The translations under genes were made by a program, and so were the position numbers. Source: Herpetosiphon giganteus (GTDB lineage Bacteria; Chloroflexota; Chloroflexia; Chloroflexales; Herpetosiphonaceae). Taken from it: 64,000 bases of DNA. A model generated the notes under the pieces. The model searched no databases. It worked only from the letters and a program-made list of their open reading frames with translations, and was not told the origin of the DNA. The stretch spans positions 1-64,000 of the forward strand of contig NZ_JAFBCZ010000002.1 in NCBI RefSeq assembly GCF_016907925.1. Reading direction: 5' to 3'. The number at the start of each line of letters is the position of its first letter. Within the stretch, counting starts at the first letter, position 1. This document shows positions 63,849 through 64,000 of this stretch, one piece after another.

Positions 63849-64000
63849 TTAAGCGCTCAGGAGTTGCTTAATCATGGATTTAATGCTCGTGGCATAGCTG
63901 CTTAAATCATCATCAGGGTAAAGCCCTTTGCGCCAAGTTAGGCCATCGATCAGCGCAATGATTAAATTGGCTGTGCTTGCCAAATCAAGCGTTGCGCTAA
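63849..64000 (-). CDS. Probable TetR-family regulator, 3' part only
   Basis: An open frame enters from the right edge and ends at 63849. The 50 visible residues (ATLDLASTANLIIALIDGLT, then WRKGLYPDDDLSSYATSIKS and a short IKQLLSA end) have the look of a TetR-family C-terminal helix with the ALIDGL motif. The DNA-binding N terminus is outside the window. The gene lies 32 bp upstream of the DUF418-like gene on the same strand. Confidence 0.55.
   Translation of the reverse strand, partial: SATLDLASTANLIIALIDGLTWRKGLYPDDDLSSYATSIKSMIKQLLSA

Overview
The window looks like a contiguous piece of a Chloroflexota chromosome, most likely Herpetosiphon or a close relative. This is inferred from the mix of genes: an NADH-dehydrogenase operon without NuoE/F/G and with two NuoM, many secreted beta-rich and 'PD40' proteins, FHA/PknB-type signalling, a NuiA-type nuclease inhibitor, and abundant intergenic repeats. 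No rRNA, tRNA, CRISPR array, transposase or prophage was seen. Nearly all genes are intact, and about a dozen starts were moved downstream to fit a visible ribosome binding site (RBS).

Layout. 1-470 is repeat-rich intergenic DNA. 484-13797 holds a TPR protein, a DEAD-box RNA helicase with an elaborate 5' leader, a PAP2 phosphatase, an orphan histidine kinase, a sigma-like regulator, a NuiA-family inhibitor, ClpB, and a tsaE-tsaB-P-loop kinase-FHA-FHA operon. 14103-27414 is the nuoABCDIHJKLMMN operon, driven by a good promoter and carrying two strong intercistronic hairpins. 27606-36849 has a membrane Ser/Thr kinase with a lipoprotein, a secreted six-hairpin-type protein, a membrane-anchored Ntn acylase, PspC, and an RlmI-like methyltransferase. 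37489-42882 encodes a 1797-residue secreted beta-helix/Calx-beta protein. 43417-45378 carries a small zinc ribbon, a DnaA-box cluster (origin candidate) and dnaA, without dnaN. 45429-56348 contains M20/M28 peptidases, a TPR membrane protein, a CvpA-like protein, a secreted protein made of three copies of an unrecognised domain, a macrodomain protein with a hotdog thioesterase, a HAD phosphatase and a secreted beta-propeller. 56535-61219 is lysA followed by dnaG-rpoD. 61457-61617 is a yybP-ykoY manganese riboswitch plus terminator controlling terC. The right edge has a DUF418-like membrane protein and the 3' end of a probable TetR regulator.

How the parts work together. The nuo operon encodes the membrane arm and quinone module of complex I, with one extra antiporter-like subunit and no NADH-oxidising module. 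Its NuoI carries a duplicated C-terminal motif that could dock another electron donor. DnaA, DnaG and RpoD cover replication initiation and basal transcription. ClpB and the helicase suggest stress or cold adaptation. The many exported proteins fit a surface-active, possibly predatory lifestyle (inference). Two intergenic repeat families occur repeatedly, mostly at gene 3' ends: G/C-rich palindromes of the 'cccctcgcccg' type and degenerate 'accacgaagagcacgaag' repeats.
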